DNA of 64,000 nucleotides from Pseudoalteromonas undina (GCF_000238275.3 NZ_AHCF03000004.1:496001-560000); one strand, 5' to 3'. Shown: positions 29,901 through 38,604, numbered from the stretch's first letter. Numbers and translations: made by a program. The notes: generated by a model from the sequence alone, not told the origin.

Positions 29901-30101
29901 GTCATTTACTTGCGTTGTTTTAACAGAGCCAGAAGGCACATGTAAAATTGTTACTTTAGTGCCGGCAGCAGGGTTACCGTTAGGGCCCATAATCTGCCCT
30001 TTAATTGCAGAAGTTGTTTCGTTTGCAATTGCAGCACCACTCACACCAACACATGCTGCTATAGCAAGTGACAGAGCTGTTTTGCGAAGTTGAATTTTCA
30101 T
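26952..30101 (-). CDS. Oar-like TonB-dependent outer-membrane receptor
   Basis: 1049 residues. Signal peptide (ALSLAIAACVGVSGAAIA), then a carboxypeptidase-regulatory-like beta domain (about 30-115: AIKGQIMGPNGNPAAGTKVT), a TonB plug (about 120-245, with RDLKDIIRIDPRVAIDDSRG and INAVTKSGGNDIHGGVFYDY) and a long 22-strand-type barrel ending in a C-terminal Phe (RVGVRYTF). Such receptors, common in Alteromonadales and Bacteroidetes, import large ligands using TonB energy, but the ligand here is unknown. A paralogue lies immediately upstream, separated by a terminator, so they are separately expressed. Confidence 0.92.
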   Translation of the reverse strand: MKIQLRKTALSLAIAACVGVSGAAIANETTSAIKGQIMGPNGNPAAGTKVTILHVPSGSVKTTQVNDAGYFTAKGLRVGGPYKVIVDSDIYADQEFNNIILNIGSDYPVNTSLENISDIEQIVVTGRPISTMSGGTGPASTFTLSDLENQPAINRDLKDIIRIDPRVAIDDSRGSINCGGGNPRFNSLTLDGVRMNDNFGLSSNGYPTIRAPFSFDSIEQVAVELAPFDVQYGGFTSCNINAVTKSGGNDIHGGVFYDYTNDSMKGDKIEGNDVDNGDFSEKRYGFNVGLPLINDTLFLFTSYEKLEGVKQFNYSSLVSSAEIDEIRQITRDVYGYEAGATPASSPVEDEKILVKLDWNINDDHRANLIYNYNDGFTLSQSDADGDELAFDSHFYEQGAEFTSIVASLYSDWNDDFSTEVRLGKSELDARVQSLDAASSFGEFQINTKAATVYVGPDDSRQSNDLNYDTTTAKFSGTYYLDQHTITAGFEYEKLEVFNQFVQHTEGEWRFASIDDYKEGIASAVYYNNAAGTNDPTDAAANFAYSQNTFYVQDEYSFSDIDASLTFGLRYDSYSSDDKPALNQNYTDRYGFSNQSTFDGIDLIQPRVGFEWYATDALEVRAGVGLFSGGNPNVWLSNSYSNDGITNIGARIGDISNSYVVGTGDDAKTFVDLFDTPNVNGGTPGYDVPQDMFDKVANTEIGSGDATTNAVDPNFEIPSEWKYSIGATYTTENDYVIALDYLYTDKRDAATLRDIALRPTGEVSFDGRPLYESIEGRDGELLLTNVNGDSGSSSIISAAVSKAFDNGVSMQFSYAYTDADDVNPMTSSVASSNYGNLATSNPGNPGVASSDYEIPHRFTLNLGYKHEFFDGYNTRFNLFGEAYKGLPYSFTFNGSDSAFGDANSNRSRQLLYVPLENDPNVIYDMSADEINEFNDFIASEGLKRGEIAGRNQQNSDWFVKFNFKITQELPGFMDGHKGEAFFVIDNLTNMLNDDWGVLRKGSFVGNRMLKVKTNDQGQYVYSDFSARSAEQSVQRDASLWEMRVGVRYTF

Positions 30102-30151
30102 TTTATTTTCCCGTGTAGTTAAATAAACTTTTAATAGCTTTTTTATTTTAA

Positions 30152-30190
30152 TTTTGGACTAAGCGACCGCAAAATACACTTAATCCAAAA
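30152..30190 (-). promoter_or_regulatory. Leader inverted repeat upstream of the TonB-dependent receptor gene
   Basis: TTTTGGACTAAG (30152-30163) and CTTAATCCAAAA (30179-30190), 12-bp arms with a single mismatch and a 15-nt loop, 51 bp before the receptor start. It is either an operator or an mRNA leader hairpin. No known riboswitch was recognised. Confidence 0.5.
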
Positions 30191-30361
30191 TACTTACATA
30201 GTGTACCTTATTTGTTTGTTACAAATAAAATACAACTGTAATTTTTTTATTATAAAACACTTTATTTTTGAAATTTAGCATTTTATCTATGTTTCAATAT
30301 TTTACCGTGCAGATAGTAAGTAGTTTTTATGACAAACAGATGAAAAGTTATTTTTTCCATA

Positions 30362-30395
30362 AAAAAAGCCATTACATGCATGTAATGGCTTTTTT
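30362..30395 (-). terminator. Palindromic terminator after the upstream TonB receptor gene
   Basis: A perfect 34-bp palindrome: six A, GCCATTACATG, then its complement CATGTAATGGC and six T. It lies 34 bp after the receptor stop and has the T-run on either strand, so would terminate transcription from both directions. Confidence 0.92.
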
Positions 30396-30428
30396 AATTT
30401 TATGAGCTTTTGATGTGCAAGTTATAGG

Positions 30429-33400
30429 TTAAAACTTATAGCTAACACCGATTTTAGCTTGCCAAGCTGATGAGCTAGTTTGATATTGGCTATAGTTACG
30501 AACATCAGCGCCATTAAATCTGCTATCAATTATATAACGACCTTGATCGTCTAAGCCGCCAAAGTCGTAAACTGCTTGGTCAGAGAAACCTAAGCGCTTT
30601 TCTACGCCCCAGTCACTGTTTAATAAGTTGGCAAAGTTATCAATCATAAAGTAAACCTCACCGCTATGACCTTTTGCAAAACCTGGGATCTCTTGTTTAA
30701 CGCTAATATCCATAGTGGTAACCCATGGTTGCGTGCCTGAGTTACGGTCTAAGATTTGACCTCGCTCAGAAATACCCGCTCTATTAAGTAGTGTCTCAAG
30801 TTCACTCCATGATAGCCCTGATTCATCCCAGTTTACGTTTGCATCATCTGCACCAGTTGGAATATACGCTAAATAAGCTGAGCTTGAATAAAAGTCACGC
30901 GTATCACCTAAGTCACTATCTTGATACATACCCATAGTATAGCTAAATGGACGACCAGAGCGACGTTCAAAATACACATTAAATCTTGTGGCATAGCCAC
31001 TGAAGAACTCAGTGTTATACGCTAAATTAACTTTAAAGCTATGCTCTACTTCATATGCACCACGGGCAGCAAAGTCTTCATTTCGGCTCTTAGTGATATT
31101 GTACTGATAGTTGCTTTGTGCACGTGATGAAGAACCTGAAGACGCTTCTGTTACATCTTGATGTGCATAGCTTGCTGAAATATAAAGGCCATTTTCCCAC
31201 TCTTTAGCAAGTGCTGTTGAAATAATAACAGAACGACCATCATCAGTTGAGTTAGTCATTGCGATATCGAAGTTATCAGCTAAGTCACCGCTGTAAATAC
31301 TTTCATAGATAATACGTTCGCCGTCTGCCGCTACACCTACAGGTTTAATGGCGGTGTTATGCCACACAGCTTCGTTTTCTTTTTTGTGATAAGCAATTTC
31401 TGCTTGCCATTTAAAGCCTTCACCTAATAACTCAGAATCAAAGTCGTACTCAAAACCAAGTTGTGCACGGATGCTTGACGGTAGTTCAAAATTTGGGTCA
31501 ACATAGTTTGTGCTACCTGCACCTTGAACTAAAGTGCCTTTTATGGCATCTGGTACTTGAGTGATATCAGCTTGATTATTAGCATAATAATCGTTAATAG
31601 CACTTTGAGGTGCATCTACAAAAGTAATGCCATCGTTTTGGAATGAGTTATTGTACCAAACGTTAGGGATACCACCTTGGAAACGACCTACACCACCGTT
31701 AACTGTTAATGCTTCTGTAGCGTAATACTTAAAGCCAATACGCGGTAGAATAATATCTAACCCATCGAGGTTTTCTTGATTGCTAAAGCCATAGGTGTTT
31801 AAAAAGTTTTCGTTGAGTGTTGGTTTATCATCAGAAGATAAACGCTCATAACGAACACCTGCTGTTACTTCTAAATCATCACCAACATAAAAAGTATCTT
31901 CAATGTAAAGTGCTAATTGATTACGGGTTGCGTCGTAAGCGGTGTCATTAGGGTTATTTGTAAAGGCATTGCTGTAGCTAAAATCGTACTTTCCTTTGTA
32001 GTTACCTACTTCACGATTTTCGAAACCATTAAAGTTATCAAATTCCCATGAACCGAGTGAGTTAGCTGCAAAAAGGTTGTATAAGTTTAACGACTCATAT
32101 TGCATACCAAAGTTAATTTCATGCTCGTCCATTAAATAAGTGGCATCAAGAGAAAGTGTTAAATTTTCTGTTGCTGAGCTATTTGCATGGCGAAACTCAT
32201 CGGTACCAAAGTTATAAGAAGGTCCGCGGAAGTATTCTTCAACTTTAACGCTACCAATATCAGAATTTGTTAAACTTCTCGATGATACATCTTTGTATGC
32301 AATACCGATTTCAGTTGAAAAGTCTTCGTTCCAATCTGAATATAGCTTGGTAGCAAAGTTATTAAACTTGGTTGCGTAGGTATAACGACTTGATGCAAAC
32401 TGAACTGATGTGCCACCAGTACCAAAGTTTGTTTCATCTTTGTCATCTTGCCACTGATAGGTAAAATCTAAGCGATGATCATCAGCAATGTTCCAGCTTA
32501 ATTTTACAAGTAATGTTTCGTTGGTGTCTTTAGGGTCGCCTCCAAGAGAGTCTGTTAAGCCGTATTCGTTATTTAGAATATTAAGGAAACGGTTATAGCT
32601 TTCTTCACTCACATCGTATTCGTTGGTTGCGCCTGAACCTTCAAAACCATAATCTAAATCTAGTTCGCTTGACCATTTATTGTAGTTAACAAAGTAAAAT
32701 AAGGTATCGTCTATAAGTGGGCCGCCAACATTAAAACCGTAGCGTTTTTCAGTTTGGTTAGGTTCTACTTGTTCAACGATGTATGTACGGTGACCATCGT
32801 CATCTAAAACAGGGCGGTTATCAGCAAACACTTGAGAAATACTGTCTACATCGCCAGCAATATCTGGTGTTGATGTTTCGTAAAAACCAGAAAACTTAAG
32901 TTCGTTAGTACCTGACTTAGTTACCGCGTTAATAGTACCACCACCAAAGTTGCCTTTAGAGGCTGAAAATGGAGAAACATCAACAGAGATCTGCTCAATC
33001 GCATCAAGGGCTACAGGGGGCTGAGAAGTAGGGTAGCCGCCGTAACTTAAACCAAAGTCGTCATTTTGGCCAATACCATCTACGGTTAAACCATTTGTAC
33101 GTGGGTTGCTACCGGCAAAGGTTAGCTCGCCGCTACCATTAATACTAGCAAGTGGGTTTAAACGTGCGATGTCTTTAATGTCACGATTAAAGCTAGGCAT
33201 GTTGTTGATGGTATCTTCACCAAACGTGCTGCTAGAACCACCCGATTGTTGGACAATTTTATAACCAGACACTTCAATTTTTTCAATATTGAGTGGTGCT
33301 AATTGCGACGTTAATCGGTAAGTTTCGCCAAGGTTTAAAAAGATGTTTTCAACGGTGGTATCGTTAAACGTATCAGAGTCGATGATCACTGTATATGGTC

Positions 33401-33635
33401 CACCAACACGTAAACCATTGGCTATAAAAGTACCACTTTCATTGGTGGTTAGCTCACTGATTGTGCCGGTAGGCTGATGAACGACCTTAATTTTAACGTT
33501 TGCAGCGCTCGCACCTGAAGGTGTGGTTATTTTACCACGCATTGCAGACGAGGTGTCAGCAGCCATAGCGCTTGTTGAAACTCCTAGAGCAAGAATTACT
33601 GCTCCAGTTAATTTCGAAAGGCGAAGCTTAGTCAT
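30429..33635 (-). CDS. Oar-like TonB-dependent outer-membrane receptor (paralogue)
   Basis: 1068 residues with the same architecture as its neighbour: signal peptide (AVILALGVSTSAMA), carboxypeptidase-regulatory-like domain (AMRGKITTPSGASAANVKIK), plug (FNRDIKDIARLNPLASINGS; GGGTINAVTKSGTNELKFSG) and a barrel ending with Phe (KIGVSYKF). It shares order and many motifs with the 26952-30101 protein but diverges clearly in the barrel loops, so it is an old duplication. It follows an S1/P1 nuclease gene by 43 bp on the same strand, suggesting co-expression and a nucleic-acid-derived ligand; this is inference. Confidence 0.92.
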   Translation of the reverse strand: MTKLRLSKLTGAVILALGVSTSAMAADTSSAMRGKITTPSGASAANVKIKVVHQPTGTISELTTNESGTFIANGLRVGGPYTVIIDSDTFNDTTVENIFLNLGETYRLTSQLAPLNIEKIEVSGYKIVQQSGGSSSTFGEDTINNMPSFNRDIKDIARLNPLASINGSGELTFAGSNPRTNGLTVDGIGQNDDFGLSYGGYPTSQPPVALDAIEQISVDVSPFSASKGNFGGGTINAVTKSGTNELKFSGFYETSTPDIAGDVDSISQVFADNRPVLDDDGHRTYIVEQVEPNQTEKRYGFNVGGPLIDDTLFYFVNYNKWSSELDLDYGFEGSGATNEYDVSEESYNRFLNILNNEYGLTDSLGGDPKDTNETLLVKLSWNIADDHRLDFTYQWQDDKDETNFGTGGTSVQFASSRYTYATKFNNFATKLYSDWNEDFSTEIGIAYKDVSSRSLTNSDIGSVKVEEYFRGPSYNFGTDEFRHANSSATENLTLSLDATYLMDEHEINFGMQYESLNLYNLFAANSLGSWEFDNFNGFENREVGNYKGKYDFSYSNAFTNNPNDTAYDATRNQLALYIEDTFYVGDDLEVTAGVRYERLSSDDKPTLNENFLNTYGFSNQENLDGLDIILPRIGFKYYATEALTVNGGVGRFQGGIPNVWYNNSFQNDGITFVDAPQSAINDYYANNQADITQVPDAIKGTLVQGAGSTNYVDPNFELPSSIRAQLGFEYDFDSELLGEGFKWQAEIAYHKKENEAVWHNTAIKPVGVAADGERIIYESIYSGDLADNFDIAMTNSTDDGRSVIISTALAKEWENGLYISASYAHQDVTEASSGSSSRAQSNYQYNITKSRNEDFAARGAYEVEHSFKVNLAYNTEFFSGYATRFNVYFERRSGRPFSYTMGMYQDSDLGDTRDFYSSSAYLAYIPTGADDANVNWDESGLSWSELETLLNRAGISERGQILDRNSGTQPWVTTMDISVKQEIPGFAKGHSGEVYFMIDNFANLLNSDWGVEKRLGFSDQAVYDFGGLDDQGRYIIDSRFNGADVRNYSQYQTSSSAWQAKIGVSYKF

Positions 33636-33678
33636 AATGTTGATTTCCCATTTAGATGATTTAAGTTAGAAACTGAAT

Positions 33679-34533
33679 TTATTTTTTGGTTTGCTGTGTT
33701 AAAGCCATTTTTGATTTCTTGTTAGTAGGATCAAATAATGTATTTAACAATCCAGCTAAGCGAATACCAGCTTGTTGCAAGCGGGTTTTCACAATAGGGG
33801 TGTTAGTGAAAATATAGTCGTAGCTAATATTCTCATCTGTTGATTTGTATATTTGTAAAGCAAGGTTATGTGACTCTTCAAGCCAACTTGTTGGCGTACT
33901 GTGTAAATACTCGCTAATTAGTTCGCTGTTATTGGTATTTATAAATTGAGCATATTCAGTAAAAGATAAATTTTCATTTTCTACTAGCTTAGTATCCCAC
34001 AAGCTATGAAGATTGGTTTGTTGGTTGAAGAAAGAAACCTTAATGCGATTACCGCCTCTATCTTCAGCCCTACCTGCATGAAATGGTTGATGGCTGTCGC
34101 CGACTAAGTGCACTAAAAAACGTAAACTAAACTGCTTGGCTGCAAGGCTTGCTTTGTCATCCTTCAATACTTTAATTGAATAGTGAATGCCTTCTAATAT
34201 GTTTGTTACTGATTCTTTATGTTCAGTGTGTTCGTGGTTAAAGCTGAATTTTGCATCGTCATCTGCGTTAATATAGTGCCAGCGTGATGATTTTTTTTGC
34301 CAAAAATCACCTGGTGCAGAGCGCATTTCATCTGGCCATGTTGAAACCTGTGCTAAAGATTCACCATTAAGATAAGGAATAAGTGCAGTTTTAGTGTTTT
34401 CGCTTATGTGCGACTCTGCAATTTTCCCAACGACGCGGTGGCCATTTTGCCCCCAAGCATTACAGTCTGTGCTTGCAAATATTGCACTAATTAATAGTGT
34501 TAATGAAAGCGAATATTTTACATTTATCTGCAT
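33679..34533 (-). CDS. S1/P1-type secreted nuclease
   Basis: Zinc-dependent, single-strand-preferring nuclease/3'-nucleotidase family; acts outside the cytoplasm. 284 residues with a signal peptide ending TDCNA, so that the mature protein begins WGQNGHRVVGKIAE. The family needs Trp as the first residue, whose amino group binds zinc. Other ligands are visible in HLVGDSHQPFHAGRAEDRGG (HxxGDxHQPxH) and NLHSLWD. It is 43 bp upstream of a TonB-dependent receptor gene and near ushA, giving a plausible nucleic-acid scavenging set. Confidence 0.93.
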   Translation of the reverse strand: MQINVKYSLSLTLLISAIFASTDCNAWGQNGHRVVGKIAESHISENTKTALIPYLNGESLAQVSTWPDEMRSAPGDFWQKKSSRWHYINADDDAKFSFNHEHTEHKESVTNILEGIHYSIKVLKDDKASLAAKQFSLRFLVHLVGDSHQPFHAGRAEDRGGNRIKVSFFNQQTNLHSLWDTKLVENENLSFTEYAQFINTNNSELISEYLHSTPTSWLEESHNLALQIYKSTDENISYDYIFTNTPIVKTRLQQAGIRLAGLLNTLFDPTNKKSKMALTQQTKK

Positions 34534-34718
34534 CGAGGCATCCTAGTAAGTGTGATATCTAATTTGTAAAAGCTTATAAGGTCAATTGTCCTCACTTTTC
34601 ATCATGATAGAAAGGACTCAATAAAATTCATACTTTCCTATTTAATGCTCTTTAAAATCAATATCTTGAGTTTGATGGGTAAAATTACCTATTGTAATAA
34701 GTAAATAAAATTGTTCAA

Positions 34719-35639
34719 ATGAGTTATTACTCTATTTTAAATCGGTGTTTTTTGAATATTAAAAAGTTAATGTTGCATAAAACGGCAATTGTTACATTTA
34801 TGTTTATAGCACTGTTGTTTAGTTGGTTTGCAGGTCACTTAGTTGTGGGTGAAAAAGAAATAGTCTTTCCTGTGATGATAAAAACATCAACGACATGTCA
34901 AACAACGACAACAGCTAATCAAAATCAGCTTATAGTATTTACCCCCTCAAAGTATGTTGCTCAATTGCTCACTCAAAACCTGTGTGACGATAAAGTCGTG
35001 GCAAAGCAATATGGGTCTGTGATTGGTTATTGGGGCTACAGAACAGTGGATAGCTTAGAGTTTGTAGGAAAAGGTATTGCGGATTTAATTTTAGCTAAAA
35101 ATAATATTATGGAAGCGTTTAGAGCTGAGACTACTTACAATTATCAACCCGTGGTGGGCTTTTCAGATTACACCGCGTTCTTTATATCTTCAAAAGAAAA
35201 GCCACTGATCACTAAACAGTATTTTTTAGACAAAAGAATAGGCCTGCTAGATTATCCAACTAGCCGCTCTGGGCATATTTTACCAAAACAAACATTTAAG
35301 CAATTAGGGCTTAATATTGCTCAGCTAAAAATAACCTATGCCAGCTCACATAATGAATTGAGGGAATTATTGGCGAACGGGCAAGTTGATCTTATTGCCT
35401 CCTTTTGGAGAGAAAATGATAGTAAGCGCTTCTCAAAAAATTATATTACCCCTATAAGCAGTAATGTTGCAGGTACCCGTTGGTACTTAAAAATGCAGCA
35501 TAACAATACCGATTTACTATGTGCTGTGCAGTCTCACTTACTAAGTATGTCTAAAGAACAATCGTTTCGATACTATCAAGATGTTGAGCCATATTGGCAA
35601 TGTAATAATTACCCCGTTACCTTTATAGGGGAGTCGTAA
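34719..35639 (+). CDS. PhnD-like periplasmic binding protein with N-terminal membrane anchor
   Basis: 306 residues. A hydrophobic segment at about 24-45 is a signal anchor, followed by a type-2 periplasmic binding domain. IVFTPSKYVAQLLTQNLCDD, VGFSDYTAFFISSKE, KRIGLLDYPTSRSGHILPKQ and LLANGQVDLIASFWREN resemble the phosphate/phosphonate (PhnD) binding superfamily, with the Tyr/Ser/His pattern loosely kept. An ATG at 34770 is an alternative start. No ABC permease or ATPase follows; instead its stop overlaps a two-TM protein gene (TAATG), so it may feed a sensor rather than a transporter. Confidence 0.68.
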   Translation: MSYYSILNRCFLNIKKLMLHKTAIVTFMFIALLFSWFAGHLVVGEKEIVFPVMIKTSTTCQTTTTANQNQLIVFTPSKYVAQLLTQNLCDDKVVAKQYGSVIGYWGYRTVDSLEFVGKGIADLILAKNNIMEAFRAETTYNYQPVVGFSDYTAFFISSKEKPLITKQYFLDKRIGLLDYPTSRSGHILPKQTFKQLGLNIAQLKITYASSHNELRELLANGQVDLIASFWRENDSKRFSKNYITPISSNVAGTRWYLKMQHNNTDLLCAVQSHLLSMSKEQSFRYYQDVEPYWQCNNYPVTFIGES

Positions 35640-36583
35640 TGAGAAAGCTTGTATCGTCATTAGGTGTTTTTATATTATTCATCGTTTTTTCTGTCGTGTT
35701 TTATATTTCAACAACACATAAACAGCAACAGGTAAACAAGTTACAAATAACCCAAATAGAAAAACAAATCGCTTTAGACTTACCTTTGCTCGATTTATCA
35801 AATGAGCTGCTTAAGCACTCGGGTAATAAAGCGGCTTTACAGCATTATATTCAAACAGTAAATGCTCAGATTCAAGGTACGGGTATACAGGTGATTTCGA
35901 TAGTGCCAAAGCACGAGTTTAACTTATCCTTGAAAGCCGATGAGTTTATTCGAAAACTAAATAGTAATAATAGCGTGGTGTTTATTGTTTTATCTTTAAA
36001 GCAAGCATATTTTTCGGCTGATGTAGTGACTATTTATATACTACTTTTTGGTATTAGTGTATTACTTATGTTCATGATGAAGCAGAGTATTACTTATCAA
36101 AAAAATAAAAAACTAGGTACTGAGCAAGACTCAATTGCCCCAGAATCAAAGTCATTAACACTCGTGATTGATTTAAAAAGTAAAACATTATCCAATAGTT
36201 ATTATCCTGATCAACAAGTAGCCTTAGCAAATAAGCCACTATGTTTTTATTTAGCACTTGTTGAATTTTGTACTAATAATCCAGAGGTTAAACTTAACCA
36301 TAATAAAAATGTGCCCGAGGAGTTGCTAGAACTTGCAAATAAGTACTTTTATCGGTTAGTTGAACTCGGGCATACTATTAGAAAACGGCCAAACTTTAAT
36401 AACAGTTTAGAAAAAACCTTAAGCGAAATACGTGCGGCGCTAGATGATGTATTAAATGATTGCCCAGAGCAGAAGGAGTTGTATTATCCGCCAAAGGCAT
36501 TTGGAGAGGGCTCTCGTTCACGGATGCACAGCTATGGCTTAGTAAATGTTAGCCAAGGCAATATAGAAATAATAGGAAAGTAA
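35639..36583 (+). CDS. two-TM membrane protein of unknown function with basic cytoplasmic C-terminal domain
   Basis: 314 residues, not recognised as a named family. TM1 (about 7-24) and TM2 (about 128-148) enclose a roughly 100-residue periplasmic domain. The cytoplasmic remainder has LVIDLKSKTLSN, CFYLALVEFC and a basic stretch RKRPNFNNSLEKTLSEIRAA, then YYPPKAFGEGSRSRMHSYGL. Helical composition with basic patches looks like a possible winged-helix nucleic-acid-binding region. Start codon overlaps the stop of the PhnD-like gene, so they are coupled. A sensor/regulator pairing is plausible but unproven. Confidence 0.6.
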   Translation: MRKLVSSLGVFILFIVFSVVFYISTTHKQQQVNKLQITQIEKQIALDLPLLDLSNELLKHSGNKAALQHYIQTVNAQIQGTGIQVISIVPKHEFNLSLKADEFIRKLNSNNSVVFIVLSLKQAYFSADVVTIYILLFGISVLLMFMMKQSITYQKNKKLGTEQDSIAPESKSLTLVIDLKSKTLSNSYYPDQQVALANKPLCFYLALVEFCTNNPEVKLNHNKNVPEELLELANKYFYRLVELGHTIRKRPNFNNSLEKTLSEIRAALDDVLNDCPEQKELYYPPKAFGEGSRSRMHSYGLVNVSQGNIEIIGK

Positions 36584-36663
36584 TTTAGTTTTATCGTTTA
36601 GGGTGAGTGATTTGTGGGCTGAAATGTTTGATTAACTAGCTTTGCTCTCACATAAAGTTTAAT

Positions 36664-36697
36664 GAAGAGTGTCATTAGCATTTTAATGACACTCTTC
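36664..36697. terminator. Bidirectional hairpin between convergent genes
   Basis: GAAGAGTGTCATTA / TAATGACACTCTTC, a perfect 14-bp stem with a 6-nt loop, between the membrane-protein gene and ushA. No long T-run on either side, so efficiency is uncertain. Confidence 0.75.
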
Positions 36698-36712
36698 GCT
36701 GTTCACATTAGA

Positions 36713-38332
36713 TTATTTAGGTGCAAATTCACGAGCATCAACGGGGCTATGTTCAGCAAAAAATCGCTTTAAAGCTTGCGAGTCAGTTTCATCAGTGCTT
36801 ACAAAACCTGCCATTTGTGTAATTTTTGGATAACTATCGCCACCTGAAGCGTTATATTCATTAATACTCATGCGGTATGTTTTGCTTATATCAAGCGGTT
36901 TTCCAGCAATGAACACGTTAGTTACCTGCTCACCTTTCAATTCAAATGCTAAGTTATGATATTGCATGTAAGCCCCAGAGTCGGGTGGAAAACGTGTCAC
37001 AACGTTTAAATAGGTTAAAATATCACTGCCTTTGAAGTCGATATAGGCGACACGATTTTTGAAAGGTTGTACTTTAAGTATATCTTTATAGCTCACGTCA
37101 CCTGCATTAATGCTATCGCGAACACCGCCACCACTAATAATACCAAAATCCGCACCCACGGTGTTTATTTGTGCTTGGATGATGACGCGCGCAAGGTTTG
37201 TTTGTTCAAAGCGTACTTTGTTGCGATCTCCCTCAAGTCTGTCATTGACGAAGCCAATTTTACCCTCAATTTGCTTTGCTCCTTTTTGTTGGTACGCCGC
37301 TAAAAAGGTTTGCAGTTCTGGATCTGGTTTAATGTAATTTGCTGAAAGTACGGATTTTACGCTCCCGTCTTTTTGCTTTTTATCTACGTATAAATTAACG
37401 GGTAATAATTGATAACTGAGCAGTGATAATTGGCCACTTTCCAATTTAAACTCCGCTTTTCCCACATACTTGCCCCATTCATGGGCTTGCATTATCCATG
37501 TTCCATTTTGCTGATCTGGTTTACAGGCTAAACCCGGTTTAAAGTGCTCATCAGTAACATTTTCAGCAGCCATACACACTGGCTCTTGGGAATGGCCACC
37601 AATAATCATATCAAGGGCGTTTTTATCTAAAGAACGAGCAAGTGTGACATCACCAGGGGCATTGATCCCATAATTAGCATCTACATAATGGCCCATATGC
37701 GTTACCGCAATGGTAATGTCAGGGTTATATTTTGTTTTTAATGTTTGTGTAAGTGAGGCGGTTATTTCAACCGGATCTTTAAAATCTAAGTGACCAATGT
37801 ATTGCGGGTTACCAATTTTAGCAGTGTCTGTGGTTGTTAAACCAATAACGGCAATGGTTAAGCCGCCTTTATTAAATATTTTATAGCGCTCAAAAATAGT
37901 TTCGTTAGTTTGTTTATCGAAAATATTGGCAGATAAAAGAGGGAAGTTAGCCCATTGCTGTTGTTGTTTTAATACACTTAATGGATTATCAAACTCGTGG
38001 TTACCTAATGCCATTGCGTCATAGCCAATTTTCGACATGCCTTTAAAATCGGGCTCAGCAAATTGCAGGTCTGATTCAGGGATGCCGGTATTAATATCGC
38101 CACCTGATAATAATAACACCTGATGTCCTTGTGCCTTTGCATCTGCTCTTAGCTGGTCAATTAAAGTTTTACGCGCAGCCATACCATATTCGCCTTTTTC
38201 GTTATGCCAAAAGCGACCATGGTTATCATTGGTATGAAGAACTGTTAAATATTGTGCTGCAGGTTTATTGACAGAGTCGCTGGCACAGCCAGATAAACCA
38301 AGGAAAAAAACAAGAAAAATAAGTGTACGCAT
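36713..38332 (-). CDS. ushA: 5'-nucleotidase/UDP-sugar hydrolase (UshA type), lipoprotein
   Basis: Periplasmic hydrolysis of nucleotides to nucleosides and phosphate, and of UDP-sugars. 539 residues: lipobox LGLSGC (Cys16), metallophosphoesterase domain (about 28-345) with LHTNDNHGRF, LLLSGGDINTG, ALGNHEFDNP and IIGGHSQEP metal ligands, and a C-terminal 5'-nucleotidase domain (about 360-530) with GIISGGGVRDSINAGDV and NEYNASGGDSYP. Lipidation differs from E. coli UshA, which is soluble, but is frequent in marine bacteria. Monocistronic. Its product nucleosides could feed udp and cdd. Confidence 0.93.
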   Translation of the reverse strand: MRTLIFLVFFLGLSGCASDSVNKPAAQYLTVLHTNDNHGRFWHNEKGEYGMAARKTLIDQLRADAKAQGHQVLLLSGGDINTGIPESDLQFAEPDFKGMSKIGYDAMALGNHEFDNPLSVLKQQQQWANFPLLSANIFDKQTNETIFERYKIFNKGGLTIAVIGLTTTDTAKIGNPQYIGHLDFKDPVEITASLTQTLKTKYNPDITIAVTHMGHYVDANYGINAPGDVTLARSLDKNALDMIIGGHSQEPVCMAAENVTDEHFKPGLACKPDQQNGTWIMQAHEWGKYVGKAEFKLESGQLSLLSYQLLPVNLYVDKKQKDGSVKSVLSANYIKPDPELQTFLAAYQQKGAKQIEGKIGFVNDRLEGDRNKVRFEQTNLARVIIQAQINTVGADFGIISGGGVRDSINAGDVSYKDILKVQPFKNRVAYIDFKGSDILTYLNVVTRFPPDSGAYMQYHNLAFELKGEQVTNVFIAGKPLDISKTYRMSINEYNASGGDSYPKITQMAGFVSTDETDSQALKRFFAEHSPVDAREFAPK

Positions 38333-38412
38333 AAAATACCTATCGATGAATAAAAGCTCAATCTAGTAGGTGGCTAGTTTAAACTAGTTCGAGGTTAAAA
38401 AAACGCACTTCT

Positions 38413-38604
38413 TTATGTTTTTTCAGCCAGCGAGGCTTCACGCTGTTGTTCTACAACTCTGTTTCTTCGTGCTAGTTCATCTCGTGCATATTGAGATTTT
38501 TGATGATTAACATCAATCATCCACTTCAAAAAGCTAACGGGCAATTGGGTGTAAGGTTCACCTTGGTGTAGTCCAAAGTCACAAATAGTCGTGTTGTTAG
38601 TCAT
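38413..38604 (-). CDS. DUF3820 family small protein
   Basis: 63 residues from the ATG at 38604, chosen because AGGAG lies 8 nt upstream; the longer frame to 38643 lacks a site. The core CDFGLHQGEPYTQLPVSFLK then WMIDVNHQKSQYARDELARR matches DUF3820 (called putative quorum-sensing-regulated virulence factor in some annotations). The D-F-G-x-H-x-G-x-P-Y/W pattern resembles a nucleotide or nucleic-acid contact seen in other exonuclease-associated domains. Role unknown. Confidence 0.82.
   Translation of the reverse strand: MTNNTTICDFGLHQGEPYTQLPVSFLKWMIDVNHQKSQYARDELARRNRVVEQQREASLAEKT

Larger units (their letters stand above)
30102..30428. other. Intergenic region between the two TonB-dependent receptor genes
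   Basis: 327 bp, strongly AT-rich, holding the inverted repeat at 30152-30190 and the terminator at 30362-30395, both described separately. A promoter for the downstream receptor must lie here on the minus strand, but boxes with good spacing were not found. No ORF of note. Confidence 0.5.
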
